Source of the DNA: Polytrichum commune
Taxonomy: Eukaryota; Streptophyta; Polytrichopsida; Polytrichales; Polytrichaceae
DNA length: 64,000 nt
Reading direction: 5' to 3'
NCBI GenBank assembly: GCA_950295325.1
Contig: OX485808.1
Span: 29,780,527 to 29,844,526 of the forward strand
Shown: piece by piece, positions 12,401-25,011 of the stretch
Position numbering within the stretch: position 1 is the first letter of the stretch
Layout of the letters: each line of letters starts with the position of its first letter
Notes under the pieces: generated by a model
What the model saw: the letters and a program-made list of their open reading frames with translations, nothing else
Databases searched by the model: none
What the model was told of the DNA's origin: nothing
Position numbers and translations under genes: made by a program

Positions 12401-12899
12401 CTAACTAATTATTGCATCGAGGGAGTTGGCGGCACGCCACAGCACCGGAACGATGACATGGCACTGGGACCCGTGCTGACAGTGAAGCCAGGTCATCGCC
12501 AGCTAGGCAAGAAAGAGGGAGGAGGGCCATAGAGCTTCGGGAGCAATGGCTGCTGCTCTTTCTCGCACCTTGGTTCACGTCGAAGCTATGTAGCCATCGC
12601 CCGGCGCACGCACGCGTGCTCGCGAGTTCTTCCGCAACTGCTGGAGAGCGCGGGAGAGGGACCACAGAAGCGACAGATATCAAACAAAGCTCACGGGAAC
12701 CATTTTGGTGAAGAATTGAGGGAGTTAGCCTTGTTTTAGCAAGGCGGTCATGGAGCGCGTCAGATGTGTGTAGCTTAGGAGAATTTTTCTACGGCATGGG
12801 AAAGGTCATGGAGCAACCCCTGTAGAGTTCTGGCATTGAAAAATAGGCGTCGAGTACCAAAGCCGTGGTGGTTTGGGCAAATTTGGATAAGTGACGTGT

Positions 12900-12908
12900 T
12901 TAGGGTTT
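12900..12908 (-). promoter_or_regulatory. telo-box (AAACCCTAA)
   Basis: TTAGGGTTT on plus reads AAACCCTAA on minus, about 300 bases before the METTL14-type start codon. Telo-boxes are known in promoters of plant translation and growth genes. The assignment is by motif and position only. Confidence 0.45.
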
Positions 12909-13208
12909 TGACATGGTGGCGATGTGCGATGAAGAAGTGGTGATTGGAATTCATCATCATCAGCTGTAAGGGAGAGGAGAGGAGAGAAGAAGCAGTTGTG
13001 TTGTGGTTTTACTCCGAATGTTAAATTTGAGCGAGAGAAGAAGTGGCAGAGAGGAGGGGTGATGTGGAGTAATGATGTGTGGGGAAATGTGTGAGCTGCT
13101 TCATCTTTACTGTTGTTTTTTTTGCAACGGCCATGGCGGTGGCGGACGTGAAGACGTGACATAGAGGGAGAGGGGGCATTATCAACACTACACTAGCGTT
13201 GGTAAAAC

Positions 13209-16200
13209 ATGGGAAGCCCTGAAGCGGGAGGAGGAGGCAGGGGGGAGAAAGAGGTGTCGAAGCGGAGGAAGAGCGAGAGCACGACGAACACGCATTACGT
13301 AAAGGATCATCATCATCGCGAACATTACGAGGACGAGGAGCCCTACGAAGAGGACCTACGCAGCAGGTCTCATCGGTCCAGTAAATCCAGTAGAAAGAGT
13401 AGCAAAAGTGATCGCGGGGATAGGGAGAAAGGCAGGGAGAGGGAGAAAGAGAAGGAGAAGGAGAAAGACCGTGGGGATAGGGGTTCCAGGTATTACGAGA
13501 AGGAGAAGGAGAAAGGGGAGAAACGGTCGCGAGGATCCTTGAAAGACGACAACATCAGCAGCAGGCACGAGCAGGAGGGAGTGGAGAGAGACGATTACAG
13601 TGAATTTGTCAGCTCTCGGGGAGGCAGTGGGAAGAGAAGGAATGGGATAGAAAAGGCAAGCAGCAAGAAGGGCGAGGTTATTGTCGTTGAAAAAGAAGAG
13701 GAAGAAGAGGAGGAGGAGGATCGTAGCTACGGTGGTGCGGCCAGTGAGGAGATACTTCGATCGACAAGTAGGGCAATCGAGAAGGAGAAAGTGAGGAGAA
13801 ATGAGTACAGAGGGGAGAGAGGAGCCCCTGCTGATGTGGTGGTAGAGATAGACGTGGAGAAAGTTGGGAAGAAGAGTCTTGATGAAGAGGTTTATAGGAA
13901 GAGAGACTTGCGTGGAGAGGGATCGCATGGTCATGACGATGATGAGACAAGCATACCGAAGATTGACATTAGGGCAGAGTACAAAGAATACAAAGAAGAG
14001 ACTTTGCTGCGAAGGAGTGAGAGCAGAGCAGAGCGACCTTATGATGTGGATGAGGCAAAGGTTCGCAAAGGCGATCCTTGTGTGGAGAAAGCAAGGGAGA
14101 ATGATCATAGGGATGAGTTAAGAAATGACAAGGTTTATGGGTTTGATGACAGCAAGCCCAGGAAAATTGATTCTAGGGCAGAAGGAGGCAAAGTGGACAA
14201 TGTGGAGGAAGAAATATTGTTTAGTAGAAGTGAATTGCGATCAGAAAGATCTGGAAGGACTTCGAGAAGCTCCGCTCATGATCCAGGTCATTCAAAGAGT
14301 CGAAGATCTCACATTGATGAAGAAAGAGAAGGAAGGGGTCCTGGGCGGGATTATGCACATGACCCTGATGAAGAGACTAGAGTCATGGACTTGCAATTTG
14401 AGAAGGTTGAAACCTTTAGAAGACATGCCACTGGAGCAGAGGATCATCCACGAAGCCGGAGTCAGATGGAGAAGAGTAGAGAACATGGCGATTGGGGTAA
14501 AGAAAGCAGGGACAGAACCAAGATCGTTGAGGACGTGCAGTCTGGGGATCGAATTGCGAGTATGGATGATACTGATGAGTCGCATGGATTGGATAGGAAG
14601 CGGTCTGGGAGGGAGAAGGTGCGTGGGGCCAGAGGGGAGAGGGAAGAAAGGGTAAGGGAAACGGGTAGGGACGATAGAATTGGAAGCAACGAACAAGAAA
14701 GGGTGGAAGTGAAATCTGGGCATTCTGAGCTTCCAAGAGCTGCTTCTGGTAGCAAGATTGTATCTGAGAAGGTGGTTCCAGCAAGCCTTGAGATTTCGAA
14801 GGAGAAATCAGCTTCTCGATGGGATAAACCTAACCACCCCATGCGGGAGGAGGTTTTGGAACCAATGAAGGAGAGGACGTCGCGAGGAGACAGGAGCGGT
14901 GAGATGATGGAAAGCATGTGGGACGAGTCTGAGGAGGCTATTATGCATAGCAGCAAGTCGCGGAAAGAGAAACATATATCGGAAGGAAGAAAAGATGGCA
15001 GGTCGCGAGGAAGAGACAATGCTGATATGGTGGTTTGTGCAGACCTGGAGGAAAGTTTGAAATCTGGTGTACTTGAGAAGATGGGGGAGAGCACTCAGAT
15101 TGTTGAGTATGAGGAGTCACTGGAGGTGGTGCACGTTGAAGCAAGTGCGGTGGTGGATGTAGAGGGCAAAGAAAGGGGTGATGAAAGTCGGCCAGAGAAG
15201 CCTGAGCGGCATCGGAGAGAGAGAGAAATGCTGGAAAGGGCAGAATTGGACGAGTGGGCAAAAACCACAGAATACAGAGACAGAGAAGAGAGAGAGCGAG
15301 GGGAGGAAAGTCGCCGATTCGATCATCATCATGGCAGAGACAAGTCCGAGCTTGAAGTTTTAGATGATGGCAGCAAGCTTGCAGGGAGCAAGGAAGATAG
15401 AGGAGAAGAAGTTCCCAGGTCAGCACGGCGGCGTGGAAGGGAGACGTTGGAAAGAGAAGACTCGGACTTTGGAGGGCGATTTTTGGGAAGGGAAGAGAGG
15501 GACAGAGAGAGATCTCACAGGGATAGAGATCGAGACAGAGAAAGGGAACGTGACCGGGAGAAGGAAAAGGAAAGAGAAAGAGAGAGAGGAGGAAGACGGG
15601 ATGACAGTTTTCGAGATGATCGTCGCAAAGGTAGAGAGAGACGCGACGAGAGGTATGACGAGTACGATGCGGGGGCAAGGTCCAGTGCGAAAGGAAGAGT
15701 GGACAGAGGGGATTATGAACGAGAAAAATATAGGTCCAGAGAGAAGCTGGATTCAGGGTGGGAGGAGATGGATGATGTGCATGGCCGATCGAGTACGAGA
15801 GAGAGAAGGGAAGAAGAAAGAGAAGGAAAGACTTCTTACAAAAAGCCGATGCACGAGGCTGTTGTGCGGGGTGTGTCTGTGAGCAAAGAGAAGGGGGATG
15901 AAGAAAAGCTGGGGAGGTCATCAAGACCCGAAGAAGAGAAAGGAAAGAAACTGGTTTCAAGAGAGAATGTGGAAGATGAGGGCTTCCGAATAGGTGGGAC
16001 TAAAGTGGAAGATTCAGCTGATAGGACGAGGGGAAGGGCGAGAGAGCGTGTAGACAGTGGTCTACAGTACTCTGATGACGGAGCTAGGTCGAAAGGAAGG
16101 CACAGGAGTTACAAAGGTGGTGTTGGTTCTCGAAGTCCTGATGATAGAAGAGGCCGCTCGGACTGGGAGGGTGGGGAGAGAGATTGGTCGGACGACAAAG

Positions 16201-19200
16201 AGGACTATGAAAGAGAGAGAAGTAGCACTCGGCGTGGCAGTCAGAAGAGAGACAGGGACAGTGGTGAGAGAGAGCAAGATCGGTACAGGAGCAGAGAGAG
16301 ACCTCATGATAAGAGCTGGGAGAGGGAAAGGGAGAGAGAAAGGGGGAGAGATCAGGAAGAGACGTTGGACAGGTCACGTGATCGTCATCGTGATAGACGG
16401 AAAGAGAGGGATGAGAGGGGTCGAGATTTGGACTACCCGGTTGAGCAGGACAGTTGGGAGCCAAAGAAAAGGCATGAAAAGACGGAGAGAGAGAAATTGG
16501 AGAGGGAGAGATTTGAGCAAGAGAGCAGCGAACACAGCCGAATGGAGAGGGATAGAGTGGATGTGTTTAGAAGCTCGCGAGCTTTTGGTCCCATCAGTGA
16601 CAGTGGTGCGCGCGGAAACAACATGCCATTGAATTTCATGGACTGCGGCCGTGCATATGGTGGTCCATACATCCCGCCTGGCGGCGAGTTCTATCAAGGT
16701 GAGGACCTTAATGCATATTTGTTTCCCCTAGTCTAATTGCTTGCTTTTTCCATCTTTGGTGTTTTATCATTAGGTTTCCCTGTCAACTTGTTATTCCCTT
16801 CTGTTTTATACTTCCATGACAGGAGGTTTGACAACTACAGCTGATAGCATCATAGTAGTGGTACTAGTGTCACTTGTTGTATCAAACTACTTTGGACCCG
16901 TGCCGCCCAGGCACATTGCACCTGTGCATATGAATAAATGTTTCAGACCATCCCCACACCATTCGCCAAACATGCTGCCATCAACAGCAGACTATTTTTG
17001 AGCTTTGAAGCGGGAACTGTGACAATGGCCATGCACCCTTGCTGTTTCAGAGTTTCAAATTGTATAGTAGATTCACCTTTTCTTCACATGAATAGTAGTA
17101 ACTGTCCAGTAAACACAAGGTTGGGAGTTTGTCATTCATCCCTGACATTTGATTCTAGGAATACTATATTGAGACTGTTGTCGCACTTCCTTTGGTGCAT
17201 TGGTCCTCACTGCAACTGAAGCAGGATGATCTAGTATTTATTCTCTTCTAGTAGAAGGTAATTTACCATTTGTGCTTCATGCTGACAACTTCACACCTTA
17301 CCAGGTGACTATGTTGGTGGTTTTGGAGAAAATGATTGGGATGCTGCCATGATGGACGACAGAATGCGGATACGAGAAGGGATTTTCCTGGGACCTGGTG
17401 AGAGATACATGGAAGATGAAGGGCCTCTGGGCCATGACCCAGGATTTGGCCCTGGCAGAGGTGATGGGGGGATGGGGTATCCTCCCCATCCTGGAAGAGG
17501 AGGGAGGGGCTCCAAAGGCTCTCCCAGTAACAGAGGAGGTCGAGGAGGCATGATGGGTCCTGATGGAAGAGGACCTCACTTTAACAACCCCCCAGGAGGT
17601 CCGCTGCTGCAAGGCATGCAGCAGCAGCAGCATCAGCAGCAGCAACAGCAAGGTGCCAAAGGAAGAGGACCCAGAGGAGGACCCAAGGGTATTCGAGGGC
17701 CTGGTCGAGAAGGTCCGCGAGGAGGTGTCAACCCTCCTCTTATGGGTCCTGGGCCGGGTATGGGACCTCCTTTCGGTCCAATGGGGCCTCAAGGGCCAAT
17801 GCCGGGTATGGGTATGGGCCCAGGTCCTGGTCCAGGTATGGGCCAATTTCCGATGCCTCCCTTTGGAGGCCCCATGTGGGGTGGTGGGCGAGGTGGAGGG
17901 GAAATGGGTATGATGGGCTGCCCTCCTGGCCCTCCTGGCCCTCCTGGACCAGGTATGGGTCCTGGGCTGGGTCCAAGGTTTGGCCCTGTTCCAGGCCCTA
18001 ACATGTTCTTCTCTCCTCCGGGTACTGGGAGAGGAGGTCCAGGTGGAATGTTTCCTGGGGTAGCTCCACCATTTGTTGGACCTGGCGGTGGTGGCGGTGG
18101 GGGCGGTGGTGGAAGTGGAAGTGGCAGGGGCCAAATGGGGGACAGGGGTCCTCCAGGGGCCAGTGGCAGGGGAGTCATGGGAAGGGGAAATGGAGCACCT
18201 GGGAGAGGTCCCTCAAGAGGGGAGCAGAATGATTACTCCCAGCATTTTGTGGACACAGGCTTACGCCCTCAAAATTTTATTCGAGATGTGGAGCTTGCTG
18301 ATCGCTTTGAAGAATATCCTAAACTGAAGGAGCTCATAACAAGGAAAGATCAGTTGATTCAGAAGAGAGCAACCCCTCCAATGTATATGCAGTGTGACCT
18401 GCAAACCACAGAGTTATGCCCAGAGATGTTTGGGACGAAATTTGACGTTATTCTTGTTGACCCTCCATGGGAGGAGTACGTCCGTCGTGCTCCTGGCATT
18501 GGGGATTCTATGGAGTGGTGGTCAGCGGAGGAGATCCAAAACCTTCGTATCGAGGTACAAAAAGCAGTGTTTTATATTTGAAAGTATTTCTATACTGGAT
18601 GTTGTTGGGTTATTCAGCCTTCTTTGTTTGGATAGAATAGGATGCAGTTCAACCTTTCTTTTTAGAATTAGATGATCATTTGCACACAAGGTTTTTGTCA
18701 GTTGGGAAAGAAAGGCCATATTTGGAGAAGGTTTTCCTGCATTGATTGAAATTGTGATGTATGAAGTCCTTCATCATAATTATCTATTGGTTCCATGGAA
18801 CCTACAAGAAATCCTTATTGCTATATGAACAGTAATTGTTCTTTCTGAACAACACACTGCACAGCCCCTAGGTGCTAATTTGTTGATTCTAGTAGGGAGC
18901 CACTTGACGAAAACTACAACAAGCACCAAGCAGCCCTGGATTGAATTTCATCATGACAAGCTCTCAAATTAGATATTTCTGATCCATTTACAATTGCTGA
19001 GTCCAGTGATGACGTGCGTCGTGACACTAATCCTATCAGCACAAATGTAAAGAGAGTTCCTCATTAAGGGATCTAGGTTCCCCAAGTTCCAATTTTTTGC
19101 ATATTGATGTTTTATGCTGGTTAATGGGGATCTGGCCACTTAGACATGGTTTGATTGGTACAGGCCATAGCAGATACCCCCGCATTCATATTTTTGTGGG

Positions 19201-21474
19201 TAGGAGATGCAGAAGGGCTTGAACAAGGTCGCCTCTGTCTCAAAAAGGTGTTATTCTTTCACATTTTACCTGTCAGAATTTGCATTTGAATCAGGCTAGT
19301 GTATCTTTTGGGTTTCTTAGGCTGGTGAGGATGATGTCCACCTCAAGAGAATGGCAAACCTTCCCATCACCTGCCTTTGTAGAGATCAAGTGTGTTGCAA
19401 CCTAAATTAACTCATCGCTTGATTTTGCAATTGGCAACTGGTGGTAACATCTTTCAATACTAGTATGATGGTTTTCACTTTGAAGTCAGGCTCACTGTGT
19501 TTTGGATGTCATGCTACCAGTGGGGATTTCGAAGATGCGAGGACATATGCTGGGTGAAAACCAACAGAGAAAATCCAACTCCAGCGCTGCGTCATGATTC
19601 CAATACTCTATTCCAACACTCCAAGGTATCTTCCCTGAGTTACTTCTGAGGCACTCCATTGCAACTATCAGTAAACAGTTGCTTATTTGAAATATTGTGT
19701 GTCATACGAAGTACTTAAAGCCCTTCTATAGGAGGAGAATTTTGTTGTTCATTTACAAATTCATACAGTGAACAATGTTGCTGAATGCCAGTAGAAAGGT
19801 ACGGAAGGTCTATGAATAACATGAATAGATGATTGTGAATATTGAGTGTGCAGGAGCATTGCTTGATGGGGATCAAAGGGACAGTGAGGCGCAGCACTGA
19901 TGGCCATATCATTCATGCCAATGTGGACACAGATATCATGATTTCTGAAGAGCCAGAGTATGGTATGTCAGAATTGTGTTGAAACTCCCACCTATTCACA
20001 TTTAGGAAGTATTTGTGAGTTGCTCCACTGTAGTCACTACTGGAGATTAATTGTTTTTTTATGACATTGCTTTATTCACTTTCTTCCTTGCATGTGGTCA
20101 GTCAGTTGTTGAATTCACCTTGATAATTCCTTTCACGAAGGAAGATTGCCAGACACAGCTGCATTTTGGAATTTTTGGTCCATTGAATTTATGTATTCTC
20201 ATAGCAGTCAAGCCATTGACAGACATTGATGCTATAGATGCCTTTTATTTCTGTAGTCCCATTTTTCTTGAATTTTTGGAAGCGCCTCCCCTGCTGATGC
20301 TAGATGGGTTTTCCAGGATCCACCAAAAAGCCCGAGGAGTTGTACCATATCATAGAACACTTTGCCCAAGGACAGAGGCGTATTGAGCTCTTTGGAGAAG
20401 ATCATAACATTCGAGCTGGATGGGTAACTGTAGGAAAAGGTCTTACATCATCTAATTTCAAACCTCAGGTAACATTTTTCTTACTACTGTTTTGGGTTTC
20501 ATTTACCACTGTGATATTATGTACCAAAACTAGTATGGGCTGTGCCGTCTCGGCCTGTTGCACCTGTGCATATCAATTAATGTCTTGGGCTGTCCCCACA
20601 CTGTTTGATCAACATGCTGCCATCAACGACTGACTGTTTTTAGAACTGTGATTGCATGATTACCCGTTTGATCACCATTCACCCTTTTTCCAAAATATAT
20701 AATAGACTAGTATGGGCTTGGGCTGTTTTGGCCCAGGCCTGTTGTACCATCGCATGTGAATTAATGTCCCGGGCCATCCCTATACCATCCTCTTGACATG
20801 CCGCCGTTGATGGCCAACTGTTCAAAAGTTTGGAATGGTAATTACCTGTGTGATCACTGCTCAGCCCTTCCAAAATGTATAGTAGATATTACATTCATTG
20901 TCATGATTTTCCATTTCTGAGGGGTACTCTTGGTTGCTGGCAGACATATGCCAAAAACTTCGCAGATGCAGACGGGAAAGTCTGGCAAGGTGGTCGTGGC
21001 AACCCTGCCTTTGACGCTCCTCATCTGGTGGGAACAACGCCGGAGATTGAAGCATTGCGCCCCAAATCTCCACCTCCAAGACCTCAGCAAGCACAGCCAT
21101 CAGGACAGGGTAATGCGGGAACCTCCATGTCGCAACCTTCAGGTGGAAACTCCAACTCAAAGAAAACCTCGACTGGACAAGTGGGTGGGCTTCAAAACGG
21201 ACAACAGCCACCAGCTCTCATTCCAGGAGCCGGCCATGGCTCTGCGAATCCCTTAGGAGGAGGAGCTATGGCCATAGGACAGCCTCCTCAGGTGGGCGGT
21301 CGAGGAGGAGGACATGGTCAAATACCGAAACTACGTCTGGCCATTCCTGGAGCTCCAATGATGAAGCCTTTAGGAGCTGGACCAGGCATAGCTGAGGTTG
21401 GTGGCATTGACGAGGAGGCGAGCTATGGAGGAGATTTGCAGGAGACGATGTCAACAGAGGAAGTCGTCACATAG
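13209..21474 (+). CDS. MTB: METTL14/MTB-type m6A methyltransferase subunit with giant charged N-terminus
   Basis: Seven exons join in frame with GT-AG introns: 13209-16698, 17305-18554, 19164-19247, 19521-19625, 19854-19962, 20317-20468 and 20944-21474, giving 1906 residues. An in-frame TAA lies just before the ATG. Residues 1-1163 are one very long exon of RE/RD/EK/RS-rich low-complexity sequence. Residues about 1180-1430 are Gly/Pro/Met-rich with a Gln run and a Gly run. The MT-A70 fold follows: [11 protein letters not shown] at about 1546-1556, then [51 protein letters not shown] and [16 protein letters not shown]. The tail (1731-1906) is Pro/Gly-rich. The protein is the partner of MTA/METTL3 in the nuclear mRNA m6A writer. 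Family assignment is firm. The N-terminus is much longer than in flowering-plant MTB as I know it. Confidence 0.94.
16873..17083 (+). repeat. intronic repeat, copy 1 of 3 (MTB intron 1)
   Basis: It shares blocks TTGCACCTGTGCATAT, CCATCCCCACAC, AACATGCTGCCATCAAC and TGTATAGTAGAT with two head-to-tail copies in intron 6 of the same gene. It is non-coding, and no TIR is recognised. Confidence 0.75.
20525..20888 (+). repeat. intronic repeat, copies 2 and 3 of 3 (MTB intron 6)
   Basis: Two tandem units of about 180 bases, 20525-20705 and 20706-20888. Each runs from CTAGTATGGGCTgtgcc/CTAGTATGGGCTtgggc through TGTTGcACC, AATTAATGTC and AACATGCTGCCATCAAC/GACATGCCGCCGTTGAT to CCAAAATaTATAaTAGA. Together with the intron 1 copy they account for much of these two introns. 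Confidence 0.75.
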
Positions 21475-22509
21475 TTCTTCCATCAACAAGTGGTTTGCAA
21501 ATTGGTGAATCTACTTGTCTGGAACATCATCGTCGTGAATATTGGTGCAATGGAATCCATCATGCATGTTTCAGTTCCTCATTTATGTTTCATTTGCATC
21601 ATGGGCTACACCACTGTAAAGACTCTCAATTTTGGGACACCGACTTTCCATAGACCTTTACCTAATTGTTTGAAGCTACCCAAGTGTTTTGATGGCACAA
21701 AAATTGTTTCTTTAGGTTCAACCCTAACTCTTAGGCTGTAGGCAGCAGCAGATAACTCTTTCACAATCATTCATTTTGGGCTTTTTAGGCTTTCAAGCCC
21801 CCAAAATATACTCTCTCATGACAAAGAATGGTGGTAGGCAAAACAAGTCTCAACTTGCAATCAACGTCGGCATAGGCTACAATCTTCTTCTTCCAAGAGT
21901 TTTGGTTCTGCAAAAATTGCTCAAAGTTGACTTCGAGAAAGAACAATTATTTTTGTATAACATTGAACCATTGTTACTGTATTGCCAAGGTAGTTTATTG
22001 GTGATGCCATTCTCTGGGCACATGACGAGTACTGCTTATGTCAATGATGCTTAGTGTGGTGGGAGGCAATTGTTTGATTCTTTGACCATACAACTGGAAT
22101 TATGATGCAGGCTAGTAAAATAGGTAACTACAAGAATGATACATAGTTTTCAGTATTTACAGTTTGCTCAGATCTCAGTTTGTGTCTTGTAATCTTGTGC
22201 CTAGCAACAGAATAGAATTGAATTGAAGTTGAAATTCAGTAGATCAATTTGACTGGGGTGAAGAGTAGCCATAGGATCACAATGAATGTATAGAAGTTGT
22301 ACAAATTTTATGCATAACTGGGGGATAAATTGGTGTTTTTGGATCTCTAAGGAGATCCACTACCTGCTTATGTACCAGTTGTTGCAGAGAACTAAGGAAT
22401 TGTTGAGTAATAAAACCTACTGCAGACACATGGTACCATAAATGTTGAGGTTGCCTGCTGCAAGCTAATACGAGGCCAGTGTCTTGGGAGATTTTTGGGC
22501 ATAATCTGT

Positions 22510-22705
22510 CAAAATCCTAGTGTTTCCAAGTCCAACCGGGTTACATCTTGTGATCTTTCGGGTTTTCTTCATGAATTTGAAGCATATTCTATAGATTCCT
22601 TGAAAATGGTGGGTAATTTTCCTGAAGGCTTCAAATTCAACCGGTTAATTCTGAAACTCAACCGGTTCATCTGTAACTAGCTGTCAGTTCTCCCTGTTCA
22701 TTGTG
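22510..22705 (+). repeat. dispersed repeat, plus-strand copy
   Basis: Counterpart of the minus-strand copy at 6275-6472. It contains two AACCGGTT palindromes, in CAACCGGTTAATTCTGAAACT and CAACCGGTTCATCTGTAACTAG. Divergence is modest, so the insertions are not ancient compared with the other repeat families in this window. Confidence 0.75.
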
Positions 22706-23631
22706 CCTGGCGCCTTGCTGTGGAACCAATGAAGACTAGGTACATAACAGAAAAAGCATGTAGTTGAGGGGAATAGGTTTGTGTGGTAGTGATTTGGAGC
22801 ATAAGTAATTTAAAGCAGAAATCTCTGTGATGGATTCACAAGTATTGCTCTCCCTTCCCTAGTGTTTGTTGGGTCCCTATAGATACTTGATTCATTAGCA
22901 CTTCATTGTTTATGGTTTAAAATGTCATTTACCGTATTTTGAGGTGTATGCTAGGTTACACTTATGATCAACAACTTCACCATTAGTATCACCCCGTGAC
23001 ACTTGTAATTCAAGTGCGCTTACTAAGATCTTGGCATGCGTATGTTCAATAAATGTTATGAGGTGCATGCCTATGTTACACAATGTTGTATAAGTTGACT
23101 AAAGTGTACACAAATGACACTTGGTATTAGTATGCTCAATAATATCTTCCCCTTACATACCAATATATGAAAACATGACACTTGCCATTGTTATGCTTGA
23201 TAATAACATCCCCTTGGATACTAAAGCACAAAACTTTCATCTCAAGTATCCCAATGTGATATGCTAAATGTTATGGTGTAAATAAATGTTCACTGGACAA
23301 AGTTACTTATGTTGACATATAGCATCACGCTGGCAACTAATGGATGTGACACTTTGAGACCTCAAAGCACCTATTTTAGGCCCCTTCGCAAGTAGTGTAC
23401 GTGGCACTAAATACCATAAACAATGTATTGGCGCTTCTCTCCCATTTTAATTATATTTAGAAAAAGAAAGCTCCGAACCATGACATAAGGGAAGTAATTC
23501 CTAGACACATGACTCAAGTGCAAACTTGTGATTGCATTAGTGCACAGACTTGGCTTCCTGGGGCACGGACTCTCAGAAACCCCTGGGACCGTCGGATGGT
23601 GTGGCAAGATGAAAATCGGGCCCTCCGATAA

Positions 23632-23640
23632 TTAGGGTTT
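23632..23640 (-). promoter_or_regulatory. telo-box upstream of RPS19
   Basis: TTAGGGTTT (AAACCCTAA on minus) lies 99 bases before the RPS19 ATG. Telo-boxes near the transcription start are a recognised hallmark of plant ribosomal-protein promoters, so motif, distance and gene class agree. A TC/GC-rich leader follows. Confidence 0.75.
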
Positions 23641-23738
23641 GGGGGTCGGGGGTAAAGGCCGTAGTTGGCGCCCAGAGGCCTCCTTTCCGTCTGCTCTGTC
23701 GCAGCCCTCGCGCAGAAGCCCGCTTGTCGACGACCACC

Positions 23739-25011
23739 ATGGCCAAGACGGTGAAGGACGTGCCTTCGCACGAGTTTGTACGCTCTTACGCTGCCCACTT
23801 GAAGCGCTCTGGAAAGGTACACGACAATCGCTCCCTTTCGCTTAATCTATCACATCAACAATGTCGATGAACTAGGGTTTGGTTTGATTGCGTCGTCGAG
23901 TTTTCAGGTTTAGCGCAAGATTTTGTATTGCTGAAGACTGAAGTTTGACGCAAGAGAAACGATATGGAACGTAGGATGCATCATATGGCACTGTCGAAGG
24001 TTTCGCCCTTATTTGGAGAGGGGCATTATGTGTGTTCGCTCTCGGGTCATTTGAAGCTCTCTGATATGAGAACGCACATCTTATGGGAATGCATAAGGAA
24101 GGATAACAGGTTTTAGTTTGGAGAGGATCACAAGTTGGAATCTCCGTTTGATGTAGTAGGTAAACTCTTGAATTCCCTGTGTACAGATTGAGGTCCCGGT
24201 ATGGGCCGATCTTGTGAAGACCGCTACATTCAAGGAACTTGCTCCTTATGATGCCGACTGGTACTACATCAGAGCTGGTACGTGTCTAGCAGCATTTAAA
24301 TTCGTGATTTTTTAATTTTTTCATCGGGTGGGTTTTAGTATCGGTGTGTTCCTTTAAGGTCTGTTGCTCTACTTGACTCGGTTGACACAGTTGGACTACA
24401 AAAGCCATCTCTAGGAATTTTAGGGTTTGTTGTAGGGCAAGTTAATACATGATATCTTAGACATTAGGGTTTCGTCTTCGGAGTGTTCTTGTAAGTGACC
24501 ATTTTATGACATCATATCTGTTTGGGTTTTGAAGCCTCCATGGCAAGGAAGATCTACTTGAGGCAAGGAATTGGAGTCGGTGCCTTCAAGAAGATGTACG
24601 GTGGTCGCAAGAGCAACGGAGTGAGGCCGTCTCACTTTGCCAAGAGCAGCGGGTCAATTGCCAGACATTGCCTCAAGCAGCTTGAGAACCTCGACATTGT
24701 TGAGAAGGATACCAAGGGGTGAGTTAATAATTTTCCAATTGTCCAACACTTCACATCTTACGGATTAAGATAACCCAAATGATTAGATTAAGATGCCCAA
24801 GTCTCTGGCCAGAAGTCAAGACTCGTTTAGACCTAGAATTGTTTTGAGCTGTCCTACATGATTGTGGTCTGCAACTGGGTGTGTGGGACTGCCAACTGCT
24901 TAATTTCTTACACATTGTGGGTCCTCTATTTTCAGAGGAAGGCGTATCACCTCCAACGGTCAGCGTGATCTGGACCAGGTTGCGGGCCGTATTGCGGTGG
25001 CTGCCGCCTAA
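23739..25011 (+). CDS. RPS19: 40S ribosomal protein S19 (eS19)
   Basis: Four exons join in frame: 23739-23816, 24187-24277, 24535-24718 and 24936-25011, giving 142 residues, the usual plant length. The protein starts [20 protein letters not shown]. It contains [56 protein letters not shown] and [14 protein letters not shown], and ends [20 protein letters not shown] then AA. All are diagnostic eS19 blocks. It is a small-subunit head protein needed for 18S rRNA maturation and 40S assembly. The telo-box promoter and small early introns fit a highly expressed housekeeping gene. The exon 3 acceptor is the only slightly weak splice site (TTTTGAAG|CC), but the protein frame requires it. Confidence 0.97.

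Larger units (their letters stand above)
21475..23738. other. MTB 3' flank and intergenic DNA to RPS19
   Basis: 21475-22100 is likely 3'UTR or flank of the upstream gene, with only short frames. 22510-22705 is the plus-strand copy of the repeat in OMT intron 3. 22920-23360 is degenerate tandem sequence with recurring GACACTTG, TATGCTCAATAA and CCCCTT blocks, and it shares ATGTTCACT-caAAGTTACTTATgTTGACA with 43205-43355. No gene is seen. Confidence 0.5.

Noticed and set aside
13356-16697. Many long frames on the minus strand and other plus frames across MTB exon 1 (up to 339 codons at 14941-15960 minus)
   Set aside because: Exon 1 is purine-rich on plus and encodes Arg/Glu/Asp/Lys repeats, so the complementary strand lacks stops by composition. 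These frames have no motif and overlap a well-supported gene.
17298-18178. Minus-strand frames over the Gly/Pro-rich part of MTB exon 2
   Set aside because: Mirror image of GGN/CCN codons. No independent start or domain.
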